From Azospirillum agricola (GTDB lineage Bacteria > Pseudomonadota > Alphaproteobacteria > Azospirillales > Azospirillaceae): DNA of 64,000 nucleotides. A program made the translations under genes and the position numbers. Positions 54,984-64,000 of the stretch are shown here, piece by piece (position 1 is the first letter of the stretch; every line of letters starts with the position of its first letter). Location of the stretch: assembly GCF_017876095.1 (NCBI RefSeq), contig NZ_JAGINM010000021.1, positions 62,001 to 126,000 of the forward strand, given 5' to 3'. Under the pieces are notes generated by a model that was given only the letters and a program-made list of their open reading frames with translations, searched no databases and was not told the DNA's origin.

Positions 54984-56579
54984 ATGGACCCAAGCATGTG
55001 GCATGACCTGAAGCGGCATTTTGCGGGGCCACTGATCGCCGCCGCGGTCGTCGGACTCGGCGCGGCCGGCGCGCACGCCGCCCCCCGGCAGGGCGGAACC
55101 CTGACCTGGATCGTGACGCCGGAACCGGCCTCCCTGATTCCGCTGACCAACACGGCCGGTGGCAACGCCGAGATCGGCCCGAAGGTGGTGGAGGGGCTGC
55201 TGACCTACGACACCGACCTCAACCCGAAGCCGCTGCTGGCGACGGCGTGGGAGGTCGCGAAGGACGGCCTGCAATACCGCTTCTCCCTGCGGCCGGGCGT
55301 GAAATGGCACGACGGCAAGGACTTCACGTCCGCCGACGTCGCCTTCTCGATCCTGACGCTCAAGCAGTCGCACCCGCGCGGCCGCAGCACCTTCGCCAAC
55401 GTCGTCGAGGTGCGGACCCCCGATCCGCTCACCGCCGTCATCGTGCTGTCGAAGCCGGCCCCCTACCTGCTGACCGCGCTGGCCGGCGCCGAATCGCCGA
55501 TCGTGCCCAAGCACCTCTACGAGGGCACCCACGTCGCCGCCAACCCGCGCAACAGCGCCCCCGTCGGCACCGGCCCCTTCGTCTTCAAGGAGTTCGTCAA
55601 GGGCAGCCACGTCGTGCTGGAGCGCAACCCGGATTACTGGGACAAGGGCAAGCCCCATCTCGACAAGGTCATCGTCCGCTTCATCCCCGACGCGGTTGCG
55701 CGCGCCGCGGCGCTGGAATCCGGCACGGCGCAACTCGGCGGACAGGCGATCCCGCTGTCCGACGTGAAGCGCTTCTCGGAGCTGCCGGACCTCCGCGTCG
55801 ATTCGGTGAACTGGGCCTATGTCAGCAACCACCAGCAGCTGATCTTCAACCTCGACACCCCGATCCTGCAGAACAAGGCGGTGCGCAAGGCGATCTCCCA
55901 GGCGATCGACGTCAACGCGCTGAACAAGGTGGTGTGGTACGGCTACGGCACCGTCTCGCCGGCCGCCATCGGCAAGGCCAACACCAAGTACCACAACGCC
56001 GGCATCCAGTATTTCCCGGTCGACACCAAGCAGGCGGAGGCCGCGCTCGACGCGGCCGGGCTGAAGCGCGGCGCCGACGGCACGCGGTTCAAGCTGCGCC
56101 TGCTCTTCAACCCCTTCCAGGAGCGCCGCGCCGCCGACTTCGTGCGGCAGTCGCTGGCCCGCATCGGCGTCGACGCGGTGATCGAGAGCTACGACTTCGC
56201 CACCTACACCACCAAGGCCTACACCGAGCGGGCCTTCGACATCACGCTGGAGGCGCTGGCCAACGTGTTCGACCCGACGGTCGGCGTGCAGCGGGTGTTC
56301 TGGTCGAAGAACTTCAAGATCGGCTTGCCCTTCTCCAACGCCGCCCACTACGCCAACCCCGAGGTCGACCGCCTGCTGGAGGCGGCGTCGGTCGAGGTCG
56401 ACGAGGCCAAGCGCAAGGCGCTGTTCCTGGAGTTCCAGCAGATCGTCCACGACGACGTCCCGTCCGTGGAGTTCGGCGCCAACCCGAGCATCACCATCCG
56501 CTCCAAGGCGGTGCAGAACTACGCCCCGACCGGCGAGGGGCTGCGCGGCAGCTTCGCCGACCTGTCCCTGGAACCATAA
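54984..56579 (+). CDS. ABC transporter substrate-binding protein, peptide/nickel (DppA) type
   Basis: A 531-residue periplasmic protein of solute-binding family 5. The start is uncertain: ATG 54933, 54984 or 54996 are all in frame and none has a strong ribosome site. I use 54984 because it gives the best signal peptide (MWHDLKRHFAGPLIAAAVVG preceded by MDPS, cleaved near AHAA). The mature part begins PRQGGTLTWIVTPEPASLIP and has the family block YRFSLRPGVKWHDGKDFTSA and NPDYWDKGKPHLDKVIVRFI. Length is normal. It is the first gene of a five-gene operon that ends with a DszA-like monooxygenase, which suggests an organic sulfur or amine ligand rather than a peptide. Confidence 0.87.
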   Translation: MDPSMWHDLKRHFAGPLIAAAVVGLGAAGAHAAPRQGGTLTWIVTPEPASLIPLTNTAGGNAEIGPKVVEGLLTYDTDLNPKPLLATAWEVAKDGLQYRFSLRPGVKWHDGKDFTSADVAFSILTLKQSHPRGRSTFANVVEVRTPDPLTAVIVLSKPAPYLLTALAGAESPIVPKHLYEGTHVAANPRNSAPVGTGPFVFKEFVKGSHVVLERNPDYWDKGKPHLDKVIVRFIPDAVARAAALESGTAQLGGQAIPLSDVKRFSELPDLRVDSVNWAYVSNHQQLIFNLDTPILQNKAVRKAISQAIDVNALNKVVWYGYGTVSPAAIGKANTKYHNAGIQYFPVDTKQAEAALDAAGLKRGADGTRFKLRLLFNPFQERRAADFVRQSLARIGVDAVIESYDFATYTTKAYTERAFDITLEALANVFDPTVGVQRVFWSKNFKIGLPFSNAAHYANPEVDRLLEAASVEVDEAKRKALFLEFQQIVHDDVPSVEFGANPSITIRSKAVQNYAPTGEGLRGSFADLSLEP

Positions 56580-56598
56580 AGGGGCAAGCCCTTCCATC

Positions 56599-56634
56599 GG
56601 CCGGCGGGGGGAGCGCCATCGCCCCCCGCCGGCC
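56599..56634 (+). terminator. Strong intercistronic hairpin
   Basis: GGCCGGCGGGGGG (56599-56611) and its perfect complement (56622-56634) form a 13-bp stem with a 10-base loop in the 94-base gap after the binding-protein gene. No T-run follows. It probably lowers downstream expression or protects the upstream mRNA, giving more binding protein than membrane subunits. Confidence 0.65.
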
Positions 56635-56673
56635 GCTGCCGTTCCTCCTCCCCCGTCCCGGAGCAACCCGCCG

Positions 56674-57660
56674 ATGCCCCACCTCGCCCGTCTGGGCGGC
56701 GTCCTGCGCCGCACCGCATGGCAGGCGGTGCCCACCGTCATCGGGATCGTCGTCCTGAACTTCTGCCTGCTCCAGCTTCTGCCCGGCGACGCCGCCGACG
56801 TGATCGCCGCCGAATCCGGCAGCGCCACGGTGGAGGGCATGGCGGCGCTGCGCGCGCATTTCGGCCTCGACCTGCCGGCGCTGAACCAGCTCCTCGGCTA
56901 TCTGAACGCGCTCGCCCATCTCGACCTGGGCGTGTCGCCGCGCCACAACCTGCCGGTGACCTCGCTGATCGCCTCACGGCTGGGCGCCACCCTGCTGCTG
57001 ATGGGCACGGCGCTGGGGCTGGCGCTGCTGGCCGGGATCCTGTTCGGCGCCGTGATGGCGGTGACCGTCGGGCGCTGGCCGGACCGCATCCTGTCGGTCG
57101 CCGCCCTGCTGTTCTACTCGACGCCCTCCTTCTGGCTGGGGCTGATGGCCATCGTGCTGTTCGCGGTCAAGCTCGGCTGGCTGCCCACCGGCGGCAACGC
57201 CACCATCGATTCCGGGCTGGCCGGCTGGGCCTGGGCCGCCGACCGCGCCCGCCATCTGGCGCTGCCGGCGCTGGCGATGGCCGGCTTCTTCGTCGCCATC
57301 TTCTCCCGCCTGACCCGCGCGGCGATGCTGGAGGTGCGCGGGCAGGATTTCGTGCGCACCGCCGAGGCCAAGGGGCTCGGCCCCTTCGCCGTCACCGTGC
57401 GGCACGTGCTGCGCAACGCCCTGATCCCGGTCACCACCGTCGCCGGCATGCAGGTCGGCACGCTGCTGGGCGGTTCGGTGGTGATCGAGGTGGTCTTCAG
57501 CTGGCCGGGGCTGGGCCGTCTCGCCCTCGAATCCGTGCTGTCGCGCGACTACCATGTGCTGCTCGGCATCCTCTTCCTGTCCTCGCTCCTGGTCATCGCC
57601 GCCAACCTGCTGGTCGACCTGCTGCACGCGTGGCTCGATCCCCGCATCCAGGTCCGCTGA
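56674..57660 (+). CDS. ABC transporter permease, DppB type
   Basis: A 328-residue inner-membrane protein with the DppB start (RTAWQAVPTVIGIVVLNFCL, then LLPGDAADVIAAESGSATVE). The coupling loop EVRGQDFVRTAEAKGLGPFA and GGSVVIEVVFSWPGLGRLAL are typical. Six membrane segments are visible. GGAG lies 10 bases before the ATG. The DppC-type gene follows after 33 bases. Confidence 0.92.
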   Translation: MPHLARLGGVLRRTAWQAVPTVIGIVVLNFCLLQLLPGDAADVIAAESGSATVEGMAALRAHFGLDLPALNQLLGYLNALAHLDLGVSPRHNLPVTSLIASRLGATLLLMGTALGLALLAGILFGAVMAVTVGRWPDRILSVAALLFYSTPSFWLGLMAIVLFAVKLGWLPTGGNATIDSGLAGWAWAADRARHLALPALAMAGFFVAIFSRLTRAAMLEVRGQDFVRTAEAKGLGPFAVTVRHVLRNALIPVTTVAGMQVGTLLGGSVVIEVVFSWPGLGRLALESVLSRDYHVLLGILFLSSLLVIAANLLVDLLHAWLDPRIQVR

Positions 57661-57693
57661 ACGCCCCGCCGCGTCCCCCGCCGAGTCACCGCC

Positions 57694-58632
57694 ATGCCCG
57701 ATCCCGCCCGCCTCCTGCGCGCCCTGATCCATCCGCTGCGTCCGCGGCGGGAAGCGTCGCCGACCACCGATTTTCTCCCCGGCAGCGAGTCGCAGGGGCA
57801 CGTCCTGTGGCGCCTGCTCAGCCACAGCCCACAGGCGCTGTTCGGCGTCGCGGTGCTGGCGCTGGTGGCCGGCACGGCGCTGACCGCCGGCTGGTGGTAC
57901 CCCGACGACCCGCTGGCGATGGTGGCCCCACCCCTGCTGTGGCCCGGCGAGGATCCGGCCTTCCCGCTGGGCAGCGATTCGCTGGGGCGCGACGTCGCCG
58001 CCGGCCTCGTCCACGGTGCCAAGGTGTCGCTCACCGTCGGGCTGGTCGCCGCCATCCTCAGCCTGGGCATCGGGCTGACGGTCGGCGGCCTCGGCGGCTT
58101 CTTCGGCGGCGCGCTCGACGACGCGCTGGTGCGGGTGACGGAGCTGTTCCAGACCGTGCCGTCCTTCCTGTTCGTCATCGTCCTGGTGGCGATCGGCAAG
58201 CCCTCGGTCACGGTCATCGTCACGGCGATCGGGCTGGCCTCCTGGCCGGTGATCGCGCGGCTGGTGCGGGCCGAGTTCCGGTCCCTGCGCGAGACCGAAT
58301 TCGTCCTGGCGGCGCGCAGCCTCGGCTACGGCCCCGCCCGGCTGATCCTCCGCGAGATCCTGCCCAACGCGCTGCCGCCGGTGATCGTCACCACCTCGGT
58401 GCTGGTGGCGACGGCGATCCTGATCGAATCCGCGCTGTCCTTCCTCGGCATGGGCGACCCCAACATGGTGTCCTGGGGCAGCATGATCGGCGACGGCCGC
58501 GACCAGCTGCGCACCGCCTGGTTCCTCACCGCCCTGCCCGGCGGCGCCATCCTGCTGACCGTGCTGGCGCTCAATCTGGTCGGCGACGCCCTCAACGACC
58601 GCTTCAACCCGCGCCTGCGGGGCCTGCGATGA
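57694..58632 (+). CDS. ABC transporter permease, DppC type
   Basis: A 312-residue inner-membrane protein. The DppC blocks FPLGSDSLGRDVAAGLVHGA, VRVTELFQTVPSFLFVIVLV and ALSFLGMGDPNMVSWGSMIG are all present. It has six membrane segments after a cytoplasmic head of about 50 residues. Its stop overlaps the ATPase start (ATGA). It pairs with the DppB-type permease at 56674. Confidence 0.92.
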   Translation: MPDPARLLRALIHPLRPRREASPTTDFLPGSESQGHVLWRLLSHSPQALFGVAVLALVAGTALTAGWWYPDDPLAMVAPPLLWPGEDPAFPLGSDSLGRDVAAGLVHGAKVSLTVGLVAAILSLGIGLTVGGLGGFFGGALDDALVRVTELFQTVPSFLFVIVLVAIGKPSVTVIVTAIGLASWPVIARLVRAEFRSLRETEFVLAARSLGYGPARLILREILPNALPPVIVTTSVLVATAILIESALSFLGMGDPNMVSWGSMIGDGRDQLRTAWFLTALPGGAILLTVLALNLVGDALNDRFNPRLRGLR

Positions 58633-60227
58633 CCGCCGCCCAGCCGCTGCTCGCCGTCGAGAACCTGAACGTCCGCTTCACCGGCCCGCGCGGCACCCAC
58701 CACGCGGTGAAGGACCTGAGTTTCCATCTGGAGCGCGGCCAGACCCTGGCGGTGGTCGGCGAGTCGGGCAGCGGGAAATCCACCGCCGCCCTCGCCCTGC
58801 TGCGGCTGACCGCCCCCGGCGCCGCGGTCGGCGGCCGCATCCTGTTCGAGGGGGAGGATCTGCTGGGCCTGCCACTCGACGCGATGCGGCGGCGGCGCGG
58901 GCGCGACGTCTCGATGATCTTCCAGGAGCCGATGACCTCGCTCAACCCGGTCCACAGCGTCGGCGCCCAGATCGGCGAGGTGCTGCGCCTCCACGAAAGG
59001 CTGTCGTCCGCCGCCGCCCGCAGCCGCACCCTCGACCTGCTGGATCGGGTCCGCATCCCCGAGCCGGGCCGGCGCATCGACTCCTACCCGCACCAGCTGT
59101 CGGGCGGGCAGCGGCAGCGGGTGATGATCGCGATGGCGGTCGCCTGCCGGCCGCGCCTGCTGGTCGCCGACGAGCCGACCACGGCGCTCGACGTCGCCAC
59201 CCAGGAGCAGATTCTCGACCTGCTCGACGGCCTGCGGCGCGACCTGTCGATGGGGCTGCTGCTCGTCACCCACGACCTCGGCGTGGTCAAGGACCGGGCC
59301 GACCGCGTGCTGGTGCTGCACGACGGCGTCAAGCTGGAGGAAGGCGGCACCGCCGCGCTGTTCGAACGGCCGCATCACCCCTACACCCGCTGCCTGCTGG
59401 CGGCGTCGCTGCACGCCGGGGACACGCCGCATTGTACCGAGCGCCGGCTGCCGGAGATCCGCATCGCCCGCGACGCCGCCGGAACGCCCAGCTTCGCGCT
59501 GGAGGTGCCGCCGGTCCGCCCGCGCCGCGCGCCGCCACGAACCGGCCCCCTGCTGTCGGTCCGCGACCTGCGCGCCGAGTACCGGACCGCCGAGGGCGTG
59601 TTCAACGCCGTCGACGGCGTCTCCTTCGACATCGCCCCCGGCGAGACGGTGGGGCTGGTCGGTCCGTCCGGCTGCGGCAAGTCCACCTTGGCGAAGACGG
59701 TCATGCGCCTCGTCCCGGCGAGCGGCGGCCGGATCCTGCTGGACGGCACCGACCTCGCCCGCCTGCCGGACCGCGCGCTGAAACCGTGGCGGCGGCGCTT
59801 CCAGATGGTGTTCCAGGACCCCTACGGCTCGCTCAACCCCCGCCACACCGTCCACGACAGCCTCGACGCCGCCCTGGTCGTCCACGGCGTCCGCGAGCGC
59901 CTTGACCGCGCCGCCCGCGTCAAGGCGATGCTCGACCGCGTCGGCCTGCCCGCCGACTCCGCACGGCGCTACCCGAACGAGTTCTCCGGCGGCCAACGCC
60001 AGCGCATCGGCATCGCGCGCGCCTTGCTGCTCAAGCCGTCGCTGGTGGTGTGCGACGAGCCGGTCTCGGCGCTCGACGTGTCGGTGCAGGCGCAAATCCT
60101 CAACCTGCTGGCCGAGTTGAAGGAGGAGTTCAATCTCGCCTATCTGTTCATTTCCCACGATCTGGCCGTGGTCCGCCACATCGCCGACCGGGTGTTGGAG
60201 ATGAAGGCCGGACGGCTGCTCGCCTGA
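58629..60227 (+). CDS. Fused ABC ATPase, DppD-DppF type
   Basis: A 532-residue cytoplasmic protein with two ATPase units in one chain. Unit 1 has Walker A GESGSGKST (44-52), signature LSGGQRQR and Walker B LLVADEPTTALDV. Unit 2 has Walker A GPSGCGKST (345-353), FSGGQRQR and LVVCDEPVSALDV. The peptide-importer C-terminal element PYTRCLLAASL follows unit 1 (about 251-261), but the usual tail after unit 2 is short, ending EMKAGRLLA. The fused form is common for glutathione- and nickel-type importers. It overlaps the permease gene by four bases. Confidence 0.92.
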   Translation: MTAAQPLLAVENLNVRFTGPRGTHHAVKDLSFHLERGQTLAVVGESGSGKSTAALALLRLTAPGAAVGGRILFEGEDLLGLPLDAMRRRRGRDVSMIFQEPMTSLNPVHSVGAQIGEVLRLHERLSSAAARSRTLDLLDRVRIPEPGRRIDSYPHQLSGGQRQRVMIAMAVACRPRLLVADEPTTALDVATQEQILDLLDGLRRDLSMGLLLVTHDLGVVKDRADRVLVLHDGVKLEEGGTAALFERPHHPYTRCLLAASLHAGDTPHCTERRLPEIRIARDAAGTPSFALEVPPVRPRRAPPRTGPLLSVRDLRAEYRTAEGVFNAVDGVSFDIAPGETVGLVGPSGCGKSTLAKTVMRLVPASGGRILLDGTDLARLPDRALKPWRRRFQMVFQDPYGSLNPRHTVHDSLDAALVVHGVRERLDRAARVKAMLDRVGLPADSARRYPNEFSGGQRQRIGIARALLLKPSLVVCDEPVSALDVSVQAQILNLLAELKEEFNLAYLFISHDLAVVRHIADRVLEMKAGRLLA

Positions 60228-60245
60228 TGACTGCGGAGGGAACCC

Positions 60246-61574
60246 ATGACACGACAGCTTCATCTCGGCGCCTTCATGCGCCCGGTGTCGATCCACACCG
60301 GGGCATGGCGTTATCCGGGCGCCTTCGCCGACGCGAACTTCAACTTCGCCCACCTGAAGCGCTTCGCGCGGAAGCTTGAGGCCGGCAAGTTCGACGCCTT
60401 CTTCATGGCCGACCATCTGGCCGTGCTGAACATGCCGGTCGAGGCGCTGAAGCGCAGCCACACCGCGACCTCGTTCGAGCCCTTTACCCTGCTGTCGGCG
60501 CTGGCGGCGGTGACCGAGCGGATCGGGCTGGTCGCCACGGCCTCGACGACCTTCGACGAGCCCTACCACATCGCCCGGCGCTTCGCCTCGCTCGATCACC
60601 TGTCGGGCGGAAGGGCCGGCTGGAACATCGTCACCACCGCCAACCCCGACGCGGCGCTGAATTTCGGCCGCGACGGCCAGATGGAGCATGGCGACCGCTA
60701 CCGCCGCGCCCGCGAATTCCACGACGTGGTGACCGGGCTGTGGGACAGTTGGGCCGACGACGCCTTCATCCGCGACCAGCAGAGCGGGCTGTTCTTCGAC
60801 CCCGACAAGCTGCACGTCCTGGATCACAAGGGGGAGTTCCTGTCGGTGCGCGGGCCGCTCAACATCGCGCGGCCGGTGCAGGGCTGGCCGGTGATCGTCC
60901 AGGCCGGCGCGTCGGAGGCCGGGCGCCAGCTCGCCGCCGAAACGGCCGAGGTGGTCTTCGCCGCCGCCGCCACGCTGGCCGAGGGGCAGCGCTTCTACGC
61001 CGACGTCAAGGGACGGCTGGAGGCGGCGGGACGGTCGCGCGACAGCCTGAAGATCCTGCCCGGCGCCCTGGTGGTGGTCGGCGACACGGTGGAGGAGGCG
61101 CGGGCCACGCGCGCCCGGCTCGACGGCTTGGTCCATGAGGCCAGCGCCATCGCGTCCCTGTCGATCGCGCTCGGCCACGACGTGTCGGGCTTCGACCTCG
61201 ACGGGCCGCTGCCGGACATTCCCGAGACCAACGCCGGCAAGAGCGGCCGCCAGCGCGCCATCGACCTCGCCCGCCGCGAGGGGCTGAGCGTCCGCCAGCT
61301 GGCGCAGCGGCTCGGCGGTTATGGCGGGCTGTCCTTCGTCGGCACCCCGGCGACCATCGCCGACGCGATGGAGGAATGGCTTCTGACCGAAGGGTCGGAC
61401 GGCTTCAACATCATGTTCCCCTTTCTGCCGGCAGGCCTCGACGCCTTCGTGGACCGGGTGGTTCCGGAACTCCAGCGCCGCGGCCTTTTCCGGACCGAGT
61501 ATGAAGGGACGACGCTGCGCGACCATCTCGGGCTGCGGCGCCCGGAGAACCGCTTCTTCGCGACGACGGGCTGA
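60246..61574 (+). CDS. LLM-class flavin monooxygenase, NtaA/SnaA/DszA family (second copy)
   Basis: A 442-residue cytoplasmic monooxygenase. GGAGGG lies six bases before the ATG. The blocks AWRYPGAFADANFNFAHLKR, ERIGLVATASTTFDEPYHIA, GGRAGWNIVTTANPDAALNF and GLFRTEYEGTTLRDHLGLRR define the NtaA/DszA family. It resembles 20659-21981 in the last two blocks but differs elsewhere, so it is a distant paralogue with another substrate. It closes the Dpp-type importer operon and probably oxidises the imported molecule with FMNH2. The required reductase is not in the window. Confidence 0.9.
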   Translation: MTRQLHLGAFMRPVSIHTGAWRYPGAFADANFNFAHLKRFARKLEAGKFDAFFMADHLAVLNMPVEALKRSHTATSFEPFTLLSALAAVTERIGLVATASTTFDEPYHIARRFASLDHLSGGRAGWNIVTTANPDAALNFGRDGQMEHGDRYRRAREFHDVVTGLWDSWADDAFIRDQQSGLFFDPDKLHVLDHKGEFLSVRGPLNIARPVQGWPVIVQAGASEAGRQLAAETAEVVFAAAATLAEGQRFYADVKGRLEAAGRSRDSLKILPGALVVVGDTVEEARATRARLDGLVHEASAIASLSIALGHDVSGFDLDGPLPDIPETNAGKSGRQRAIDLARREGLSVRQLAQRLGGYGGLSFVGTPATIADAMEEWLLTEGSDGFNIMFPFLPAGLDAFVDRVVPELQRRGLFRTEYEGTTLRDHLGLRRPENRFFATTG

Positions 61575-61657
61575 CAGGCCACCACGGCGGACGGGCAGAG
61601 CACGGCGATACCCGCCAAGCTGTCTCGGGGGCGGAGCGGACCATGCGCGGCAGCACC

Positions 61658-61689
61658 GCATGCACCCACGCCAGCGGGGCGGTGCATGC
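61658..61689. terminator. Hairpin between convergent genes
   Basis: GCATGCACC (61658-61666) pairs perfectly with GGTGCATGC (61681-61689) across a 14-base loop. It lies between the monooxygenase stop (61574) and the convergent MFS gene (ends 61704) and has no T-run. Confidence 0.5.
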
Positions 61690-61703
61690 CAAGCCCGCAA
61701 CCG

Positions 61704-62960
61704 CTACGCCGCCAACCGCCGTGACGCCTGGAGATGGGCGATCAGCGCGACCAGGGCGAAGCCGGCGCCGATCAGGCAGATCGCCGGCCAGCCGCCGTGC
61801 GCCCAGGCGACACCGGCCACCGCCGAACCCAGCGATCCCCCCAGGAAGAACAGCCCGACGAACAGGCCGTTCAACCGGCCGCGCGCCGCCGGGTCCAGCA
61901 GATTGATGGCGCGGCGGCCGAGCGTCTGGTCGCCGACCGCTCCGACATCCAGCCCGACGGCGGCCAGCGCCAGCAGGCCGAGCGCCAGCACCGGCAGGCC
62001 GGCGACCGCGTCGGCCGAAGCCGCCAGCGCGAAGGACAGCACCACCAGAACATGCGAGGCGATGGTGGTGCTCCGCGCCCAACCACGGTCGCCCAGGCGG
62101 CCGGCCAGGGGCGTCGCCAGCGCGCCACCCGCCCCGACCAAGGCGAACACGGCGATGCCGCCCTGGTCGAGCCCGAACGGCGCCTGGGACAGGCGGAAGG
62201 CGACCGCCGTCCAGAACAGGCTGAACGCCGCCATCATCAGCGCCGCGGTCAGGGAGCGCAGCCGCAGCACGGGCTCGTCGCGCAGCAGCCCCCACATCGA
62301 GGCGATCAACGCCGGATAGCGCTGTCCTGCCGATGGCCGGCGCCGCGGCAGCCACAGCGGCAGCACGAGCGCCAGACCGCCCAGCAGCGCCGCGTTCGCC
62401 ACATAGAACGCCCGCCAGCCGAAGCTGTCGGCGATCAGGGCGGCCAGTGGCCGCGACAGCAGGATGCCCACCATCAGGCCGCTCATCACGTTGCCGATGG
62501 TGCGGCCGCGATGCTCGGACGGAGCCATCGCGGCGGCGATCGGCACCAGCACCTGGATCACCGAGGACGCGGCGCCGAGGGCGAACAGCGCCGCCATCAG
62601 CGCCCACATCCCCGGCGCCGCCACGGCGATGGCCGACGCGACCGCCGCGCAGGCCAGCATGCGGACCGCCAGCGCCCGGTTCTCCATCAGGTCGGCGAGC
62701 GGGATCAGCAGGAATAGCCCGGCGGCATAGCCCAGCAGCGGCGCCATGGCGACCAGCCCGCCCAGCGCGGGATCCAGGCCGATCGAGGCGCCGATCGGAC
62801 CGACCAGGGGCTGGGCGGCCGACAGGTTGATGATGATCACGCCGACGGAGGCGGCGAACAGGAGCGTGAGCGGAGCGGAAATTCCCTGCGCCCGTGCCTC
62901 TGCGGCGACGGACGGGGCGTCAGCGGACGGAACGGCCGCCGCGTTGCATGAAACCGACAC
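61704..62960 (-). CDS. MFS transporter
   Basis: A 418-residue inner-membrane carrier with about 12 membrane segments. GTG 62960 is chosen because AAGGAG lies six bases upstream; the frame is open to a TTG at 62990. The protein shows LTLLFAASVGVIIINLSAAQ as first helix and the MFS loop motif in LIPLADLMENRALAVRML. SEHRGRTIGNVMSGLMVGIL is typical of drug- or metabolite-efflux members. The divergent LysR gene starts 103 bases away and is the likely regulator. The cargo is unknown. Confidence 0.85.
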   Translation of the reverse strand: MSVSCNAAAVPSADAPSVAAEARAQGISAPLTLLFAASVGVIIINLSAAQPLVGPIGASIGLDPALGGLVAMAPLLGYAAGLFLLIPLADLMENRALAVRMLACAAVASAIAVAAPGMWALMAALFALGAASSVIQVLVPIAAAMAPSEHRGRTIGNVMSGLMVGILLSRPLAALIADSFGWRAFYVANAALLGGLALVLPLWLPRRRPSAGQRYPALIASMWGLLRDEPVLRLRSLTAALMMAAFSLFWTAVAFRLSQAPFGLDQGGIAVFALVGAGGALATPLAGRLGDRGWARSTTIASHVLVVLSFALAASADAVAGLPVLALGLLALAAVGLDVGAVGDQTLGRRAINLLDPAARGRLNGLFVGLFFLGGSLGSAVAGVAWAHGGWPAICLIGAGFALVALIAHLQASRRLAA

Positions 62961-63063
62961 TGATGTCTCCTTGGCGTTCGTGCGCTGCAACGCCTGGGAC
63001 TGTACGCACCGGCTTCATCATGATACAAATCGATTAACCTGATAAACTTTATGCGCAACTCGC

Positions 63064-64000
63064 ATGAACACGCATGATCTTGATGCGTTCATCGCCGTCG
63101 TCGAGACGGGATCGATCGTTGCCGCCTCGGTCCGGCTCAACCTGACGCAGCCCGGGGTGACCCGCCGCGTCCAGAACCTGGAGGACACGCTGGGCGTTCC
63201 CCTGCTCGACCGCAAGGCCAAGCCGCTGCGGCCGACCGCGGCCGGGCGGGAAGCCTACGAGCAGGGCCGCCGGGTGCTGGGCGCGCTCGCCGACCTCGCC
63301 GCCAGCGTGGCGCCGGCCGGCACGGAGACGGCGGGCGAATTCCGCGTCGGGGTCATGGCCCATTTGTCGGAAGCGGCGCTGTCGGCCCCGCTCGACGCGT
63401 TGCGCGAGGCCTATCCCCGGCTGCTGCTGCGCGTCGGCAGCGGCTGGTCGCCGCAGCTGGTCGAGCAGCTCCAGCGCAACGCGCTGGACGCGGCGGCGGT
63501 GTGCCTGCCCGAAGGCCTCGCACCGCCGGACGGGCTGGCCGCCGACGACCTGGGTCCGCAGCGCGTGCTTCTCGTCGCGGCCCCCCGGCTTGGCGTGCCC
63601 AGCCCGGCGCGTCTCAACGATCTGGCCGGCTTCCCCTGGGTGATGAGCGAGAGCGGCTGCGGCTTCCGCCAAGTGATCCGGCGCAGCTTCGAGGCGGAGC
63701 GCCTGCCCTTCACCGTGGCGATCGAGGCCAGCAACAACGACCTGCGCCTGTCGCTGATCGCCCGCGGCTTGGGGATCGGTGTCGTCGCGCCCGATGCTCT
63801 GGTGCGCAGCCGTTGGCGCGACGAGGTCGCGATCATCGACACCGTCGATTTCCGCCCGCAGGTCCGCGCCTGGATGCTGCACCGCCTGCCGGCCAGCCGG
63901 CTGATGCAGCCAATCGCCCTGTTCCGCGACACCCTGCGCGACACGCTGGCCGAAGACCCGGCAGCGTCGACGAACCCGGCCGAGGCCGTGCCGGCTATGC
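63064..64000 (+). CDS. LysR-family transcriptional regulator (3' end beyond window)
   Basis: At least 312 residues; the frame is open to the right edge. The N-terminal helix-turn-helix reads LDAFIAVVETGSIVAASVRL, then NLTQPGVTRRVQNLEDTLGV. The effector domain starts at about 90 (AGEFRVGVMAHLSEAALSAP) and includes NNDLRLSLIARGLGIGVVAP. Normal LysR length is about 300, so only the tail is missing. It is divergent from the MFS gene across a short AT-rich gap and probably controls it. Confidence 0.88.
   Translation, partial: MNTHDLDAFIAVVETGSIVAASVRLNLTQPGVTRRVQNLEDTLGVPLLDRKAKPLRPTAAGREAYEQGRRVLGALADLAASVAPAGTETAGEFRVGVMAHLSEAALSAPLDALREAYPRLLLRVGSGWSPQLVEQLQRNALDAAAVCLPEGLAPPDGLAADDLGPQRVLLVAAPRLGVPSPARLNDLAGFPWVMSESGCGFRQVIRRSFEAERLPFTVAIEASNNDLRLSLIARGLGIGVVAPDALVRSRWRDEVAIIDTVDFRPQVRAWMLHRLPASRLMQPIALFRDTLRDTLAEDPAASTNPAEAVPAM

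Noticed and set aside
54935..54985. The structured leader before the DppA-type gene as a SAM-type riboswitch
   Set aside because: Only one 6-bp hairpin can be drawn, and the conserved core of known SAM or SAH riboswitches is not visible.

Overview
The window is 64 kb of high-GC DNA with dense operons and codon use typical of an alphaproteobacterium. An Azospirillum-like relative is my best guess from protein style, but no rRNA or other marker is present to prove it. No tRNA, rRNA or CRISPR was seen. Genes abut or overlap by 1-4 bases (ATGA, TGATG) within operons, and AT-rich gaps mark the promoters.

Almost everything serves uptake and oxidative breakdown of organic sulfur or related compounds. 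There are nine ABC-type importers (one cut by the left edge), one tripartite tricarboxylate transporter, an APC exporter and an MFS transporter.

Layout. 1-1506 (-): SsuA-type binding protein and cut permease. 2101-5654 (+): SsuA/C/B-type importer plus a TauD/TfdA dioxygenase. 5767-6594 (-): creatininase-like hydrolase. 6816-14512 (+): HyuA, HyuB and a polyamine-type importer. 14524-15348 (-): IclR regulator. 15544-18249 (+): another SsuBCA-type importer. 18250-20658: a gap with a palindrome, a YjeH-like exporter and insertion-sequence scraps. 20659-27584 (-): flavoprotein monooxygenase, Fe3+-type importer and DszA-like monooxygenase. 27761-32884 (+): LysR regulator, DszB-like sulfinate desulfinase and TctBAC. 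32939-41456 (-): two LivK-type binding proteins, fused LivHM, LivG, LivF, a second flavoprotein monooxygenase and an AhpD-type protein. 41755-44371 (-): ssuACB. 44705-46747 (+): a sigma-54 activator whose C-terminus is a complete SsuA-like domain. 46946-50158 (+): amidohydrolase-fold protein, SsuD and a DszC/SfnB-like monooxygenase. 50328-54592 (-): tauACB-type importer plus a PLP enzyme. 54984-61574 (+): Dpp-type importer plus a second DszA-like monooxygenase. 61704-64000: MFS transporter and a divergent, cut LysR regulator.

Two regulatory circuits can be read directly. First, the SsuA-fused sigma-54 activator sits between two near-perfect -24/-12 promoters facing outward (ssuACB to the left, the ssuD operon to the right). 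Each has paired GCTGC/GCAGC-type inverted repeats about 60 and 90 bases upstream. Second, a 15-base palindrome ATTYGC-N3-GCRAAT occurs at 6635, 6763 and 15402, around the genes flanking the IclR regulator.

The most striking enzyme is the DszB-like protein at 28726-29835. By eye it keeps the Cys, His and Arg of the DszB active site and has no signal peptide. With two DszA-like and one DszC-like flavoenzymes also present, the window encodes relatives of all three DszABC enzyme types, spread over separate operons. No flavin reductase is seen in the window.
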